The position numbers and the translations under genes are program-made. From NCBI GenBank assembly GCA_943787225.1, contig CALSLP010000004.1, positions 372,001 to 436,000 of the forward strand: a stretch of DNA of 64,000 nt. The letters are read 5' to 3'. The notes below the pieces were generated by a model, which was given only the letters and a program-made list of their open reading frames with translations, was not told the DNA's origin and searched no databases. Below are positions 1 through 7,947 of the stretch, piece by piece; positions within the stretch are counted from its first letter, which is position 1, and every line of letters starts with the position of its first letter. Origin of the DNA: an uncultured Alphaproteobacteria bacterium (lineage in GTDB: Bacteria; Pseudomonadota; Alphaproteobacteria; MPNO01; UBA2964).

Positions 1-132
1 AAACACCAGCAAAATTGCCGGACCCGATATGGATACGCCGGCAATTGAGGCTGCGTGGGCAGCCTGAACAAATATAATTGCACCAGAAGCAGCCAGGCTG
101 ACTGCAAGTGCAAATTTCTTAAACGAACGCAT
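1..132 (-). CDS. Secreted protein, N-terminal fragment (runs off the left edge)
   Basis: An open frame starts at an ATG at 130-132 and reads leftwards for 44 codons off the window. The N-terminus is a typical Sec signal peptide: a basic start (MRSFKK), a hydrophobic core of about 15 residues and an AHA-like cleavage site near residue 28. Directly after the cleavage site comes another hydrophobic stretch (GPAILLVF), which resembles the tail of PEP-CTERM proteins. The mature part could therefore be very short, or this could be the start of a longer envelope protein. The family cannot be named because the rest is outside the window. Two PEP-CTERM genes follow on the same strand. Confidence 0.55.
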   Translation of the reverse strand, partial: MRSFKKFALAVSLAASGAIIFVQAAHAASIAGVSISGPAILLVF

Positions 133-368
133 CTCGATTTCCCCTACCCAATCGAAATTTGTCCAACCACTATGATGCCAACAGCTTGAACGACCACCGC
201 TAGACATCACAATAAGTCAGTGTGCAATTCTCATACCAAATATTGTGTGTTTATATAATTCAAGGGGTTAGGGATCGAACCGCACTAGAATTTATTGGTC
301 AATGTAAAAGATCCCGACGTTTTTTAGCGCCAACAGCGACCCAAAGAGCCAACTCGTACTGGAAGCAA

Positions 369-1148
369 TCAGCGTGTTTTGCGACGCCGGATCGTCGCCA
401 GACCGAAAAGGCCGACGCCAAAGATCAACAACGCACCCGGCTCCGGTACGGCTTCCGCCTGGACCGTCAACACGTCTGAAATCGCATACAGGCTGCGTGT
501 AAAGAAATCCGGTGTCTCACCGCCAGTCGCGGTAATCCATTCCGCGGTGACAGCGCTGGCCGTTCCGGTATCAACAAGGTCCGGAAAAACGCTGCCCAAC
601 GGATTAGCCGAGGCAACACCTGCAGATGTCGTCCCGGTAAACGGGTCACTGGCGAAACCGGAGATGCCGTTTTCGTCGAAATTAATCGCGGCGGCAATCG
701 TGCCATCCCAAAGGTCCGCGTTGTTGCTGGCGACCAGCGCATCATTAAGATTGTAGATCGCCACCCCGGTCGAGGCCGGGTTGGTGCTGGTATTGTCCCG
801 CGCATCCACTGTCGCGGTAGAGCCAATCGCTGTCCAGGTCGTGCCGAGTGCACTCAACCCCGAAGCATCGGCCTGGGCCTGCACAAAGGCGTTATAATCG
901 GCGATGTTTGTCGAACTCGCCGTGGTCGCAGCGGCAGTCAAAAACACCAGCCGGTACTGATCGCCGACATTCAACCCGGTTGGGATCGTTATTGGGGCGG
1001 CCTGCGCCACAGAAACCTGCCCGATAACAGCCAAACAGAAGGCGAGACAGGCAAAGCGAATAACAGAAAATTTCTTGAAATGTGTAAGGATCGTCAGGAT
1101 CAGGTTCAGGAATTCAGGCCGCCATCCGCCGCCGGCGGATATAGCCAA
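369..1148 (-). CDS. PEP-CTERM sorting domain-containing secreted protein
   Basis: The C-terminus has the full PEP-CTERM sorting signal: VPEPG, a hydrophobic helix of about 18 residues and a basic end (RRRKTR). Such proteins are exported by Sec and then processed by an exosortase. A hydrophobic signal segment with an AQA-type cleavage site lies about 35-50 residues into the open frame. The first dozen codons overlap the 3' end of the upstream gene in another frame, so the true start is probably internal, and I see no clear ATG there. The mature part is rich in Ala, Thr, Asn and Ser with no recognisable enzyme motif. It is probably cotranscribed with the PEP-CTERM gene ending at 1114. Confidence 0.75.
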   Translation of the reverse strand: MAISAGGGWRPEFLNLILTILTHFKKFSVIRFACLAFCLAVIGQVSVAQAAPITIPTGLNVGDQYRLVFLTAAATTASSTNIADYNAFVQAQADASGLSALGTTWTAIGSTATVDARDNTSTNPASTGVAIYNLNDALVASNNADLWDGTIAAAINFDENGISGFASDPFTGTTSAGVASANPLGSVFPDLVDTGTASAVTAEWITATGGETPDFFTRSLYAISDVLTVQAEAVPEPGALLIFGVGLFGLATIRRRKTR

Positions 1149-1794
1149 TGCTCAAAAGGCCCATTAAGAACACGGCCAAGGTACCCGGCTCAGGGACCTC
1201 ATCACTCACCGTCGTGTTCGGCGAAATATCCGCTGCCGCGAGATAATACTGATCGGCATTGCTGCCGCCATACCCGTAGCTCAGCGAGGTAACACCCGCA
1301 TAAACCGTGTTAAGCTCGTCGCCGAAGGTTGTTTCCTCAAAGGAGCTGCCATTGACGCTCACCAGAAGCGTCCGGGCAAGCTCACCGGAATCATCCAAAA
1401 GGTTATGGTTAGCGTCACGGAAAGCCAGCATTGAAAAATCAAACGTGCCGCCACTCGCGAGCGCGAACGTAAGCGTTTCGCCGGCCGTAAGATTATCATC
1501 GTTGCTGGGGTCGCACTGCCCATTACCCGTCACAACTTTACAAACGCCAAGACCAGCATTTCCAGCATCGAGATAGGCGCTATAGGTGCTGTTGGCTGTA
1601 ATGGACACGCCGTTAATCGGGAAACCCTGGGCAATCGTAACCGGATTGTCATAGACACCGTTGACGCCACCAATTGCGCCCTCGCCGTTTACATCGGCGA
1701 TAGAGGCAAAATTGAACGTTACCGCCTGCGCTGACACCGCGCACAGCAGAACACCTGCTGCGGCAATGGCTGAAAATACTCTACGAAAGCGCAA
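1114..1794 (-). CDS. PEP-CTERM sorting domain-containing secreted protein
   Basis: This 226-residue protein starts with a Sec signal peptide (MRFRRVFSAI, hydrophobic core, AQA cleavage near residue 24) and ends with VPEPG, a hydrophobic helix and RRRRMAA, the PEP-CTERM tripartite signal. The mature region is low in Lys and rich in Gly, Asn and Ser. It contains one cysteine pair about 7 residues apart near residue 85-92 and an acidic DANHNLLDDSGE stretch that could bind calcium, which is only a suggestion. It is distinct in sequence from the downstream PEP-CTERM protein, so the two share only their sorting signals. The next gene on this strand overlaps its 3' end. Confidence 0.85.
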   Translation of the reverse strand: MRFRRVFSAIAAAGVLLCAVSAQAVTFNFASIADVNGEGAIGGVNGVYDNPVTIAQGFPINGVSITANSTYSAYLDAGNAGLGVCKVVTGNGQCDPSNDDNLTAGETLTFALASGGTFDFSMLAFRDANHNLLDDSGELARTLLVSVNGSSFEETTFGDELNTVYAGVTSLSYGYGGSNADQYYLAAADISPNTTVSDEVPEPGTLAVFLMGLLSIGYIRRRRMAA

Positions 1795-1962
1795 TTGGAT
1801 AATCCTTGGTGAAACGCGTGTGTCTTATAAGCATTATTAATGCAATTTTTATGCCAATTAAGCGGATCACATATATATCAACAGGTTAACAATTTAACGC
1901 GCACAGAAATGAGTCTAAACGTAAAGAATTCCGACAGTTTTCAGTATTTTTAGAGCGATCTT

Positions 1963-3129
1963 TCAGTCGTCTGGCACAAACGCTTCGACCGCGCCGTTGA
2001 CGTTCTTGAGGTCGTGTTTACCGACTGATTTGAGGCCTGTTGCATACTGCGCCGCGAAGTCTGCTGAACAAACAATGGGCTCACCCAGCCGCCCCGCCAG
2101 TGACTCCAGCCGCGCGCAGAGATTAACCGCCGGACCGATCACTGTGAAATCGAGCCGGTCATGCGCCCCGACATTGCCATAGATTGCATCGCCGACATGC
2201 AACCCGATACCGCATTCCAGCGGTGGTTTATTCTCCCGACCACGGCGCCGGTTGAGGATGCGCAAGTTGGCAATGGCGAGTTCAGCGGCATCCAGCGCCC
2301 GTTCACAAATATCCGCAGTTTCGCTTTCCGTATCGATAGGAAAACTCGCTAGAACCCCGTCGCCGATCATCTTGAGAACTTCGCCACCATGCGCCTGAAC
2401 GGGGCCGATGATAGCTTCGAAATAGTCATTCAAAACGGCCGTAATTTGCGTTAGTTCAAGTTCTTATGATAGTTTAGTAAAGCTTCGTAAATCACTGATA
2501 AACAATACAGAGTGAATTACCGTTCCTTCGCCACGTTTGACCTGACCGCCATAGATACGGGGGCCAGCATTGGTGCCAAGATAGAGGTCCAGCAACGTCC
2601 GCGTCATCCGCGCCCGGCCATGCACCTCGGCCATAATACTGATATAGGGCCGCAGGTAATCCAGTCGCGCAATTTGGGCATCGGTAAACCCGCCCTCCTG
2701 ATCGGTGGCGAACGAACATCGATTAATACCACCATCACTACGTTGCAAGGCCATAGCGAGGTAATCCGACGCCCCCAACTCGCGAAAATCTTCCATCTCC
2801 GCTGAATCAAGATTGGCCTCGGGACCGGTCAGTCGACGGCGAATACAGGTTTCACCCTCATTGAGTGCCCGAAACGGGCTTCCCTGATACATGCCGGTGC
2901 TTTGAATCCCGTGCGGCGTATCTGAGCGTTTGACCAATCTATCGCCACGTTGCCAGGTATACATCGCGGCGAGCATCTCCGGATGGAGCATGTCAACGTT
3001 CAACGCCGTCCGCAGGAGAGGTATTCCCTCACCTTCCAGCCGTTCGATTAACTCCTGAAAAGCGGTGCGCAAATCGCGGGCGGCGGGACCGCCGGTGAGC
3101 AGCCAGTGGGAAAGTATATCTTCAGACAT
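1963..3129 (-). pseudogene. Class III adenylate/guanylate cyclase interrupted by an in-frame TAA
   Basis: One frame runs from an ATG at 3127-3129 to a stop at 1963 and is broken only by TAA at 2464-2466 (codon 222). Upstream of the stop lie an N-terminal sensor-like region and the start of the cyclase domain with the first metal-binding Asp (FISDLRSFT). Downstream, in the same frame, are the second metal Asp in KMIGDG and the FTVIGPAVNLCARLE stretch with nucleotide-recognition and transition-state residues. The catalytic domain is therefore otherwise complete, and there is no frameshift. Known relatives in alphaproteobacteria make cAMP or cGMP for signalling. A nonsense mutation, readthrough or a base-call error would all give this picture. 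As read, no active cyclase can be made. Confidence 0.8.
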
Positions 3130-3235
3130 CTCAGCCACCAACCAGCTCCCTATCGACAACAATCAAAAGTAATACCGAGGTCGTATAGATTATTTAAAAC
3201 AATCACTTATCAAAGGTAGTGCCTGACGAATTGGC

Positions 3236-4231
3236 CTAGACTTTAAACTCGCTCTGCACTTCCTTGGGGAACATCTCCTCTGGCGTCATATGGCGGTGGA
3301 ACAGTCCCTGCTCATAGCCATAAAGCAGGAAGGCTTCGAGCGTCGTACGGTTCGGCTCAATGCCGTAAGGATAAAAGTCATCGCCAAACAATTCGCGGGC
3401 TTCTTCGGCGATATCATAAATCCAGCCAATCGGTGCGCGACAGGCCGTAATATCGAGCATCCGGGCCATAGAACGGTTCTTGGCCTCGGTCAGCGCCTTG
3501 CACATGCTCTGTGCCACCCAGGGATTAGCCTCAAACACTTCCCGCCGTATGGCGTAGAGATGCATGATCGGCCAGATACCGGTATCCCTGTAATACTGCT
3601 TCTCGATCTCGCGGAAATTGGGATAAAGCCGGACGATACGCGGATCGCGCTGTTCAACCAGCTCCGGGGCATGGGCGGTGAAAATGGCATCGATCTCGCC
3701 ATCCAGCAGCATACCGCTGAGTGATTTTTCAGGCTGTGGCGTCAGGCTGAGGCCTTCCGGCAGGTTAAGCCCGACCTTTTCCTTGCGACCCGGCATATTG
3801 ACGCCGGCCTGATGCCATTCGACTTCGTTCAGCGGGATACCAACTTCATGTTGCAGCCAGCCGCGCGAATAAACTGCCGCAGATTGCCCCCATTCCGGCA
3901 CCCCGATCCGCTTGCCACGGAGATCTTCGGCCTTTTTGATGGGGCCGTCAGGCAGGATATAGACCGACGATTGCCGGGCGACACGGGATGGAAAGATCGG
4001 CAGACCGACAAATCGGTCATCCCCCTGGCTGATCATCGAGGTGTATTTGCCACTCGAGATCTCCGAGATATCGAATTCCTCAAAATTGATGAAACGGTAG
4101 AACATCTCCTCAATCTGCAAGGTGATCGGCACCAGCTCGATCCCCTCTGCTTCAAGCGGTCCCATCGTGAGGTCACGGACATGTTCGTAATCGCTGCTGG
4201 CAAAGGTCAGTTTTAGCCGGGAATTGGCCAT
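3236..4231 (-). CDS. 4,5-dihydroxyphthalate decarboxylase-like / substrate-binding-fold protein
   Basis: The 331-residue product starts at the ATG at 4229-4231, preceded by a GGAG site. The longer open frame upstream would run into the divergent gene and is rejected. The sequence resembles the Pht5-like proteins, which have a periplasmic-binding-protein fold: an N-terminal LTFASSDYEHVRDL stretch, a middle EDLRGKRIGVPEWGQ segment and a C-terminal EEMFP motif. No signal peptide is visible, which favours a cytoplasmic enzyme over a transporter receptor. In characterised members the reaction is decarboxylation of an aromatic dicarboxylate; the substrate here is unknown. The divergent neighbour is a TIM-barrel isomerase, suggesting a shared catabolic locus. 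Confidence 0.75.
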   Translation of the reverse strand: MANSRLKLTFASSDYEHVRDLTMGPLEAEGIELVPITLQIEEMFYRFINFEEFDISEISSGKYTSMISQGDDRFVGLPIFPSRVARQSSVYILPDGPIKKAEDLRGKRIGVPEWGQSAAVYSRGWLQHEVGIPLNEVEWHQAGVNMPGRKEKVGLNLPEGLSLTPQPEKSLSGMLLDGEIDAIFTAHAPELVEQRDPRIVRLYPNFREIEKQYYRDTGIWPIMHLYAIRREVFEANPWVAQSMCKALTEAKNRSMARMLDITACRAPIGWIYDIAEEARELFGDDFYPYGIEPNRTTLEAFLLYGYEQGLFHRHMTPEEMFPKEVQSEFKV

Positions 4232-4409
4232 ATCTTTATAACTCCAGAAAAAATTGTGTGGCGCATTGTCGTGTTTCAGAGACAGAAGGTCAATTGACAG
4301 AAAATGGTAGTGGACAATATAAATCCATCCCGTATAACTTGCGGCCAAGTTGTGACAGAGATCACCTTCCCACGGGCCGGGAGGCGCAGAAATATTAGAT
4401 GATAACGCC

Positions 4410-5228
4410 ATGAAACGTCTGACCCTTGGGTGGCTGACCCTGTTTGATGCAGCGCCTGCCGATGTCGTCACGGCCGCAGCCGCCGGTAGTTTTGAGTCGG
4501 TCGGACTACGGATCACCGGCCGGAAGCTGGACGACCCTGAATTTTCGGTCGTCGGTAATCCAGCAAAAATTCGGGAAATTCACCGGCGCTTGGCGTTTAA
4601 TGGCATCCGTCTGTCCAACACCTCGATCTACCACCTTTACCCCGAGATCACGCTCGATCACGTCAAACCAGCGATTGAAGTATCGGCAGAGCTCGGCGCC
4701 AAAACCATCGTCGTCACCTGCATGGACCCCGATGAGGCGCGCTGGACCGATTTCATCGCCCAATGCTGCGAAGTTGCGGCCAAAGCGGGTATCCACCTCG
4801 CGCTGGAAGTCGTGCCCTATAGCGACGCGCGAACTCTGGAACAGGGGCTCCGGCTTGTTCAAAACACCGGCGCAGAGAATTTCGGACTGCTGATCGACAC
4901 GCTGCATATCGCACGCTCCGGTGCCACGCCCGCCAATCTGGCCAATATCGACCCTAAACACATCGCCTTTGCCCAGATTTGCGATGCGGCGGCTGAGAAA
5001 CCGACGGATATCGACCTGCCGACGGAAGCGCGCAGCGGCCGGCTCTATCCCGGTGATGGTGAATTGCCGTTATATGAGTATCTCGACGCCCTGCCCGCCA
5101 AGATCGAAATTGAAGTCGAAACACCCCGCCTCGATCAGAGCGAATTAACCTTCAATGAGCGCGCCAAACAGGCAGGCGATGCCACCCGGCGATTCCTTGC
5201 CGAGTATCACATTCAAAAATCCGCGTAA
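4410..5228 (+). CDS. Sugar phosphate isomerase/epimerase family (xylose-isomerase-like TIM barrel)
   Basis: The 272-residue protein has features of the AP-endonuclease-2/xylose isomerase-like TIM barrel: LALEVVPYSDA with a metal-ligand Glu near residue 136, GLLIDTLHIARSG with Asp and His near 158-161, IAFAQICDA near 190 and a final IEIEVETP strand bearing Glu. These positions fit the four metal ligands of the family. The substrate is unknown; relatives act on keto sugars, inositols or hydroxypyruvate. It is divergent from the decarboxylase-like gene and convergent with a broken redox-enzyme copy. A decayed 3' fragment of a second copy lies at 6716-6914, so this is the surviving member of a tandem duplication. 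Confidence 0.8.
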   Translation: MKRLTLGWLTLFDAAPADVVTAAAAGSFESVGLRITGRKLDDPEFSVVGNPAKIREIHRRLAFNGIRLSNTSIYHLYPEITLDHVKPAIEVSAELGAKTIVVTCMDPDEARWTDFIAQCCEVAAKAGIHLALEVVPYSDARTLEQGLRLVQNTGAENFGLLIDTLHIARSGATPANLANIDPKHIAFAQICDAAAEKPTDIDLPTEARSGRLYPGDGELPLYEYLDALPAKIEIEVETPRLDQSELTFNERAKQAGDATRRFLAEYHIQKSA

Positions 5229-5273
5229 GCGATAAACGGTTTAGATTATTTTGACGGGACCAGCCTGCTCCCC

Positions 5274-5319
5274 CTCCCGGCCAGCCATCGCCAGGATCCT
5301 GGCGATGGGTGGCCGGGAG
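5274..5319. terminator. Long inverted repeat between convergent genes
   Basis: CTCCCGGCCA at 5274-5283 pairs with TGGCCGGGAG at 5310-5319. Between them 5285-5308 is a perfect 24-bp palindrome centred on GGATCC. A single G/G mismatch separates the two parts, giving a stem of about 21 pairs. It lies between two convergent genes and could stop transcription from both sides, although no T-run follows. Confidence 0.55.
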
Positions 5320-5347
5320 CGGGAGCGGGCCAGGCTAAGCAGCCCGA

Positions 5348-6067
5348 TCAGTCAAAACTATCGCCAAGATGGCAGATTCCGTTGAAGTAGTTTTCCCACA
5401 CCACCAGATTACGGCGGCAGGCCTCAATCACCTGGTCTTCCAGATGCAAATCCTCGGCATAGTCGCGACATTGCGCCAGCCGAGCTCGGAATGCTCCAGA
5501 TCGGCCTCGGTATGCAGTTTGAAGAAGTTCACATCAGCGTCTTCGAGTTCCCACATCTCCTGCCAGATACCGCGGACATTGCCAAACCAGCCCAACTCCT
5601 TGGTCTCCGCCCGTGCCATAGCCCGGCACGTTAACGCGCTCGGAGCAGGTATTGCCGATCAGCCCGAGCAGCCAATGCGCATTTGTCATCAGCCCGGCCC
5701 AGGCATCCCAGCTCAGCTGCGTCCATTGTGACGGCGTCGCGGCCTGTATTTCCGCGCGATCCATGCCGATTTTGACGCCAAGGTCTTCCAGAATCTGCCA
5801 ATGCGGCTGGCCGCCGCCATACTCGTTATCGGCGATGATCTCCTGCGCGCAGGCCTCGATGATATCGATCTTGATGTCCCAGATCGGACAGTTGGTCGCG
5901 ACCTTGAGCTTGAGCACCGAATTACGATGGCGGGTGTTCTGACGATGCTGCAAAACAAAGGCACGACACCGGTTTTGGTCCACGCATCTTCCTTGTAAAT
6001 CAGCGTCCTGATTGACGAAATCATTGACCTCACGATCGAGCCCGTCGATCACCGCTTTCTGCGCCAT
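5348..6067 (-). pseudogene. Degenerate copy 1 of heme-oxygenase-fold redox enzyme (PqqC-like)
   Basis: This stretch aligns end to end with the intact gene at 6911-7630 and has exactly the same total length (720 bp), with an equivalent start and stop. Relative to the intact copy there are four 1-nt indels in two opposing pairs. The first pair (an extra A near 6011 and a missing T in a T-run near 5975) replaces about 13 residues but restores the frame. The second (an extra base near 5608, a missing base near 5467) leads to an early stop at 5534 before the frame is restored. The last third, including the HTEAD-EH metal motif, is thus not translated in frame. It is convergent with the intact isomerase, mirroring the arrangement of the second copy. 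Confidence 0.85.
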
Positions 6068-6144
6068 ATGGCTTCTCCCTGCGATTATGTTTTTAGCTGG
6101 GGAGCATTGTTGGGGAATGGGAGGCGGAGGTCAAACCTCCTGCC

Positions 6145-6190
6145 GTCACCCCGGACCTTCGGCCGCTTCACGGCCTCAGCCAGGGTCCAT
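6145..6190. repeat. Palindromic intergenic repeat, diverged copy
   Basis: Begins GTCACCCCGGAC and ends GGGTCCATG like the other members of the family, but the loop is replaced by a longer GGCCGCTTCACGGCC-type insert. It lies just downstream of the GIY-YIG gene. Homology of the two redox-enzyme copies in their upstream regions stops right before it. Confidence 0.6.
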
Positions 6191-6198
6191 GTTGGAAA

Positions 6199-6519
6199 TC
6201 ACGTTATACTTTGGTAGAGGTCAGCCCAGTCCGAGTTATCACGCTCGATCAAACCGATTTTCCAGTCACGCCGCCATTTTTTAAGTTTCTTTTCCCGTTC
6301 GATAGCGGCACTGGCATCGAGAAAACTTTCAAAATGCACGAGGGTTTTGATCCCGTGGCGTTGTGTGAAGCCTTCGACCACGCCGGTCCGGTGTTCATGA
6401 ACTCGACGCACCAAGTCGTTGGTAACACCGATGTAAAGCGTTCCATGCTTACCGGACGCCAGAATGTACACATAATAAGCCACCAAACGATGATGACGGA
6501 TAAATGGATCCCGCATCAA
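6199..6519 (-). CDS. GIY-YIG nuclease family protein (small, single domain)
   Basis: The short protein carries the GIY-YIG core: YYVYILAS near the N-terminus, then GTLYIGVTNDLVRRVHEH and a Glu in AIEREKKLKKWRRDWK. This is the small UPF0213/YhbQ-like type. The open frame begins inside a palindromic repeat; a GTG at 6481-6483 directly before AYYVYIL gives a more typical start of about 94 residues. A repeat copy lies on each side (6145-6190 and 6505-6532). Known members are DNA nucleases or nuclease-like, but the cellular role of this small class is poorly defined. The gene interrupts the second copy of a tandem duplication, which is consistent with mobility. Confidence 0.85.
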   Translation of the reverse strand: MMRDPFIRHHRLVAYYVYILASGKHGTLYIGVTNDLVRRVHEHRTGVVEGFTQRHGIKTLVHFESFLDASAAIEREKKLKKWRRDWKIGLIERDNSDWADLYQSIT

Positions 6520-6532
6520 GTGCGGGATGACG
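6505..6532. repeat. Palindromic intergenic repeat
   Basis: Palindrome with the core TCCCGCATCAAGTGCGGGA followed by TGACG. It overlaps the 5' end of the GIY-YIG open frame and is the partner of the repeat on the other side of that gene. Confidence 0.75.
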
Positions 6533-6664
6533 ATAAGAGTCTAGATATTCAAAACGGGGATATATTGCGCCAACATGCTGTTTCGTTATCCTAACCGCAA
6601 TCGAAGGATCAAAACGACAGCCGAAACGAAACCAGTAAGCTGTTCTGCGAACTCACGCCCTGTC

Positions 6665-6693
6665 GTCACCCCGGACTTGATCCGGGGTCCATG
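6665..6693. repeat. Palindromic intergenic repeat
   Basis: Contains the core CCCCGGACTTGATCCGGGG flanked by GTCA and TCCATG. The remnant of the second isomerase copy begins about 20 bp after it. Confidence 0.75.
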
Positions 6694-6715
6694 TCAACGG
6701 CAGCGCTACGCCTGA

Positions 6716-6914
6716 GACGATGAATTACCAATCTGTGGAATCCTCAACGCCGTGCCTGCTGACATTAAAATCGAGGTCGATTCCGCGCACCGACCAGGCT
6801 AATTTATTCTTTAACGAGCGCGCCAGGCGTGCCGGCGACGTAACCCGAAAGTTTCTGGCTCGCTATCGCCAAAAACGTCGGGCTACGCCAAAACCGGGCA
6901 AAACCGGCTGTTAG
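6716..6914 (+). pseudogene. 3' remnant of a second isomerase copy
   Basis: In frame from 6716 the translation reads DDELPICGILNAVPADIKIEVDS, in two blocks matching the C-terminal region of the isomerase ending at 5228 (DGELPLYEYLDALPAKIEIEVE). After a 1-nt deletion near 6815 the match continues in the next frame as NERARRAGDVTRKFLARY against NERAKQAGDATRRFLAEY. Everything upstream of this region is missing, and a palindromic repeat lies just before it. The stop overlaps that of the convergent redox-enzyme gene. It is a non-functional leftover of the duplicated isomerase. Confidence 0.8.
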
Positions 6915-7630
6915 TCCATTGAATCGCCGAGATGGCAGATGCCGTTGAGGTAGTTTTCCCAGACCACCAGGTTACGGCGGCAGGCCTCAACGACCTCGTC
7001 TTCGAGGTGCAATTCCGCCGCATATTCGCCAACGGTCCGCCAGCCGAGCTCGGAATGTTCTATATCAGCCTCGGTATGGAGCTTGAAGAAGTTCAGTTTG
7101 GAGTCATCCAGCTCCCAAATCTCTTTCCAGATGCCCCGCATATTGCCAAACCAGCCGAATTCCTTGGTGCCGCCCGTGCCATAACCCGGGACGTTGACGC
7201 GTTCAGTACAGGTATTGCCGATCAGCCCCAGCAACCAATGGGAATTGGTCATCAGACCCGCCCAGGCATCCCAGCTCAGTTGAGTGGCTGCCGACGGTGT
7301 GGCTGCCTGCATTTCATCACGATCCATGCCAATACTGACACCAAGATCTTCGAGAATCTGCCAATGCGCCTGGCCACCACCATATTCGTTATCAGCAATA
7401 ATCTCCTGCGCGCAGGCTTCGATGATATCGATCTTGATATCCCAGATCGGACAGTTGGTCGCGACCTTGAGCTTAAGCACCGAATTGCGATAGCGGGTGT
7501 TCTGGCGATGCTGCAAGACAAAGGCACGGCACCGGTTTTTGGTCCACGCGTCTTCCTTGAACATGAGTGTCCTGTTGACGAAATCATTGACCTCTTGATC
7601 AAGTCTCGCGATCACCGCTTCCTGCGCCAT
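6911..7630 (-). CDS. Iron-containing redox enzyme, heme-oxygenase-like fold (PqqC/TenA-like)
   Basis: The start is the ATG at 7628-7630 (MAQEAV), giving 239 residues, as in the duplicate copy; the longer open frame upstream has no shared sequence. Motifs fit the heme-oxygenase-like di-iron oxidase group. An E-x6-H pair lies in EYGGGQAH near residue 90 and an H-x3-D-x2-H pair in LHTEADIEHSE near 190. These are probably metal ligands. Known members oxidise amines, fatty acids or amino acids, or make cofactors such as PQQ; the substrate here is unknown. This is copy 2 of a tandem [isomerase, redox enzyme] pair and the only intact redox-enzyme copy. Confidence 0.75.
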   Translation of the reverse strand: MAQEAVIARLDQEVNDFVNRTLMFKEDAWTKNRCRAFVLQHRQNTRYRNSVLKLKVATNCPIWDIKIDIIEACAQEIIADNEYGGGQAHWQILEDLGVSIGMDRDEMQAATPSAATQLSWDAWAGLMTNSHWLLGLIGNTCTERVNVPGYGTGGTKEFGWFGNMRGIWKEIWELDDSKLNFFKLHTEADIEHSELGWRTVGEYAAELHLEDEVVEACRRNLVVWENYLNGICHLGDSMD

Positions 7631-7947
7631 TGAGCTGCTCCATAAATCATTGGTTCTAAATCCGGCGCATTGTAGGCATTGCGGGGCCGAGGTCAAACCT
7701 AACCCGCGATGCCCACCACACACCGGACGATCAGCCCAAAAGCCATGCCAAATAGCCCTTAAAACAGCGCCAGCGAATCCGGAGATTTTATCTATAAATT
7801 ACTTTAAGTTATACATTCAAACTATTGATATTATGTGTTTGTATGTCTAATATAAATTATAAGGTTATCCCTTGCTCGTCCCTTTTCACTCTTGTTATAC
7901 TTGGCGATGCTAAAGGGTTGGCCGTTTTGTTTTACGACGCAGAGATG
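7631..7947. other. Intergenic region between divergent genes
   Basis: About 315 bp between the redox enzyme and the next PEP-CTERM gene. The part just upstream of the redox enzyme shares short blocks, such as GAGGTCAAACCT, with the region upstream of copy 1. 7780-7860 is AT-rich and could hold a promoter for the PEP-CTERM gene. No RNA gene or repeat is seen. Confidence 0.4.

Noticed and set aside
1886..1899. CtrA box in the region upstream of the second PEP-CTERM gene
   Set aside because: The two TTAA parts are only four bases apart, not seven.
4232..4516. 95-residue N-terminal extension of the decarboxylase-like protein
   Set aside because: It crosses the divergent isomerase start, and the ATG at 4229-4231 has a ribosome site and the family N-terminus.
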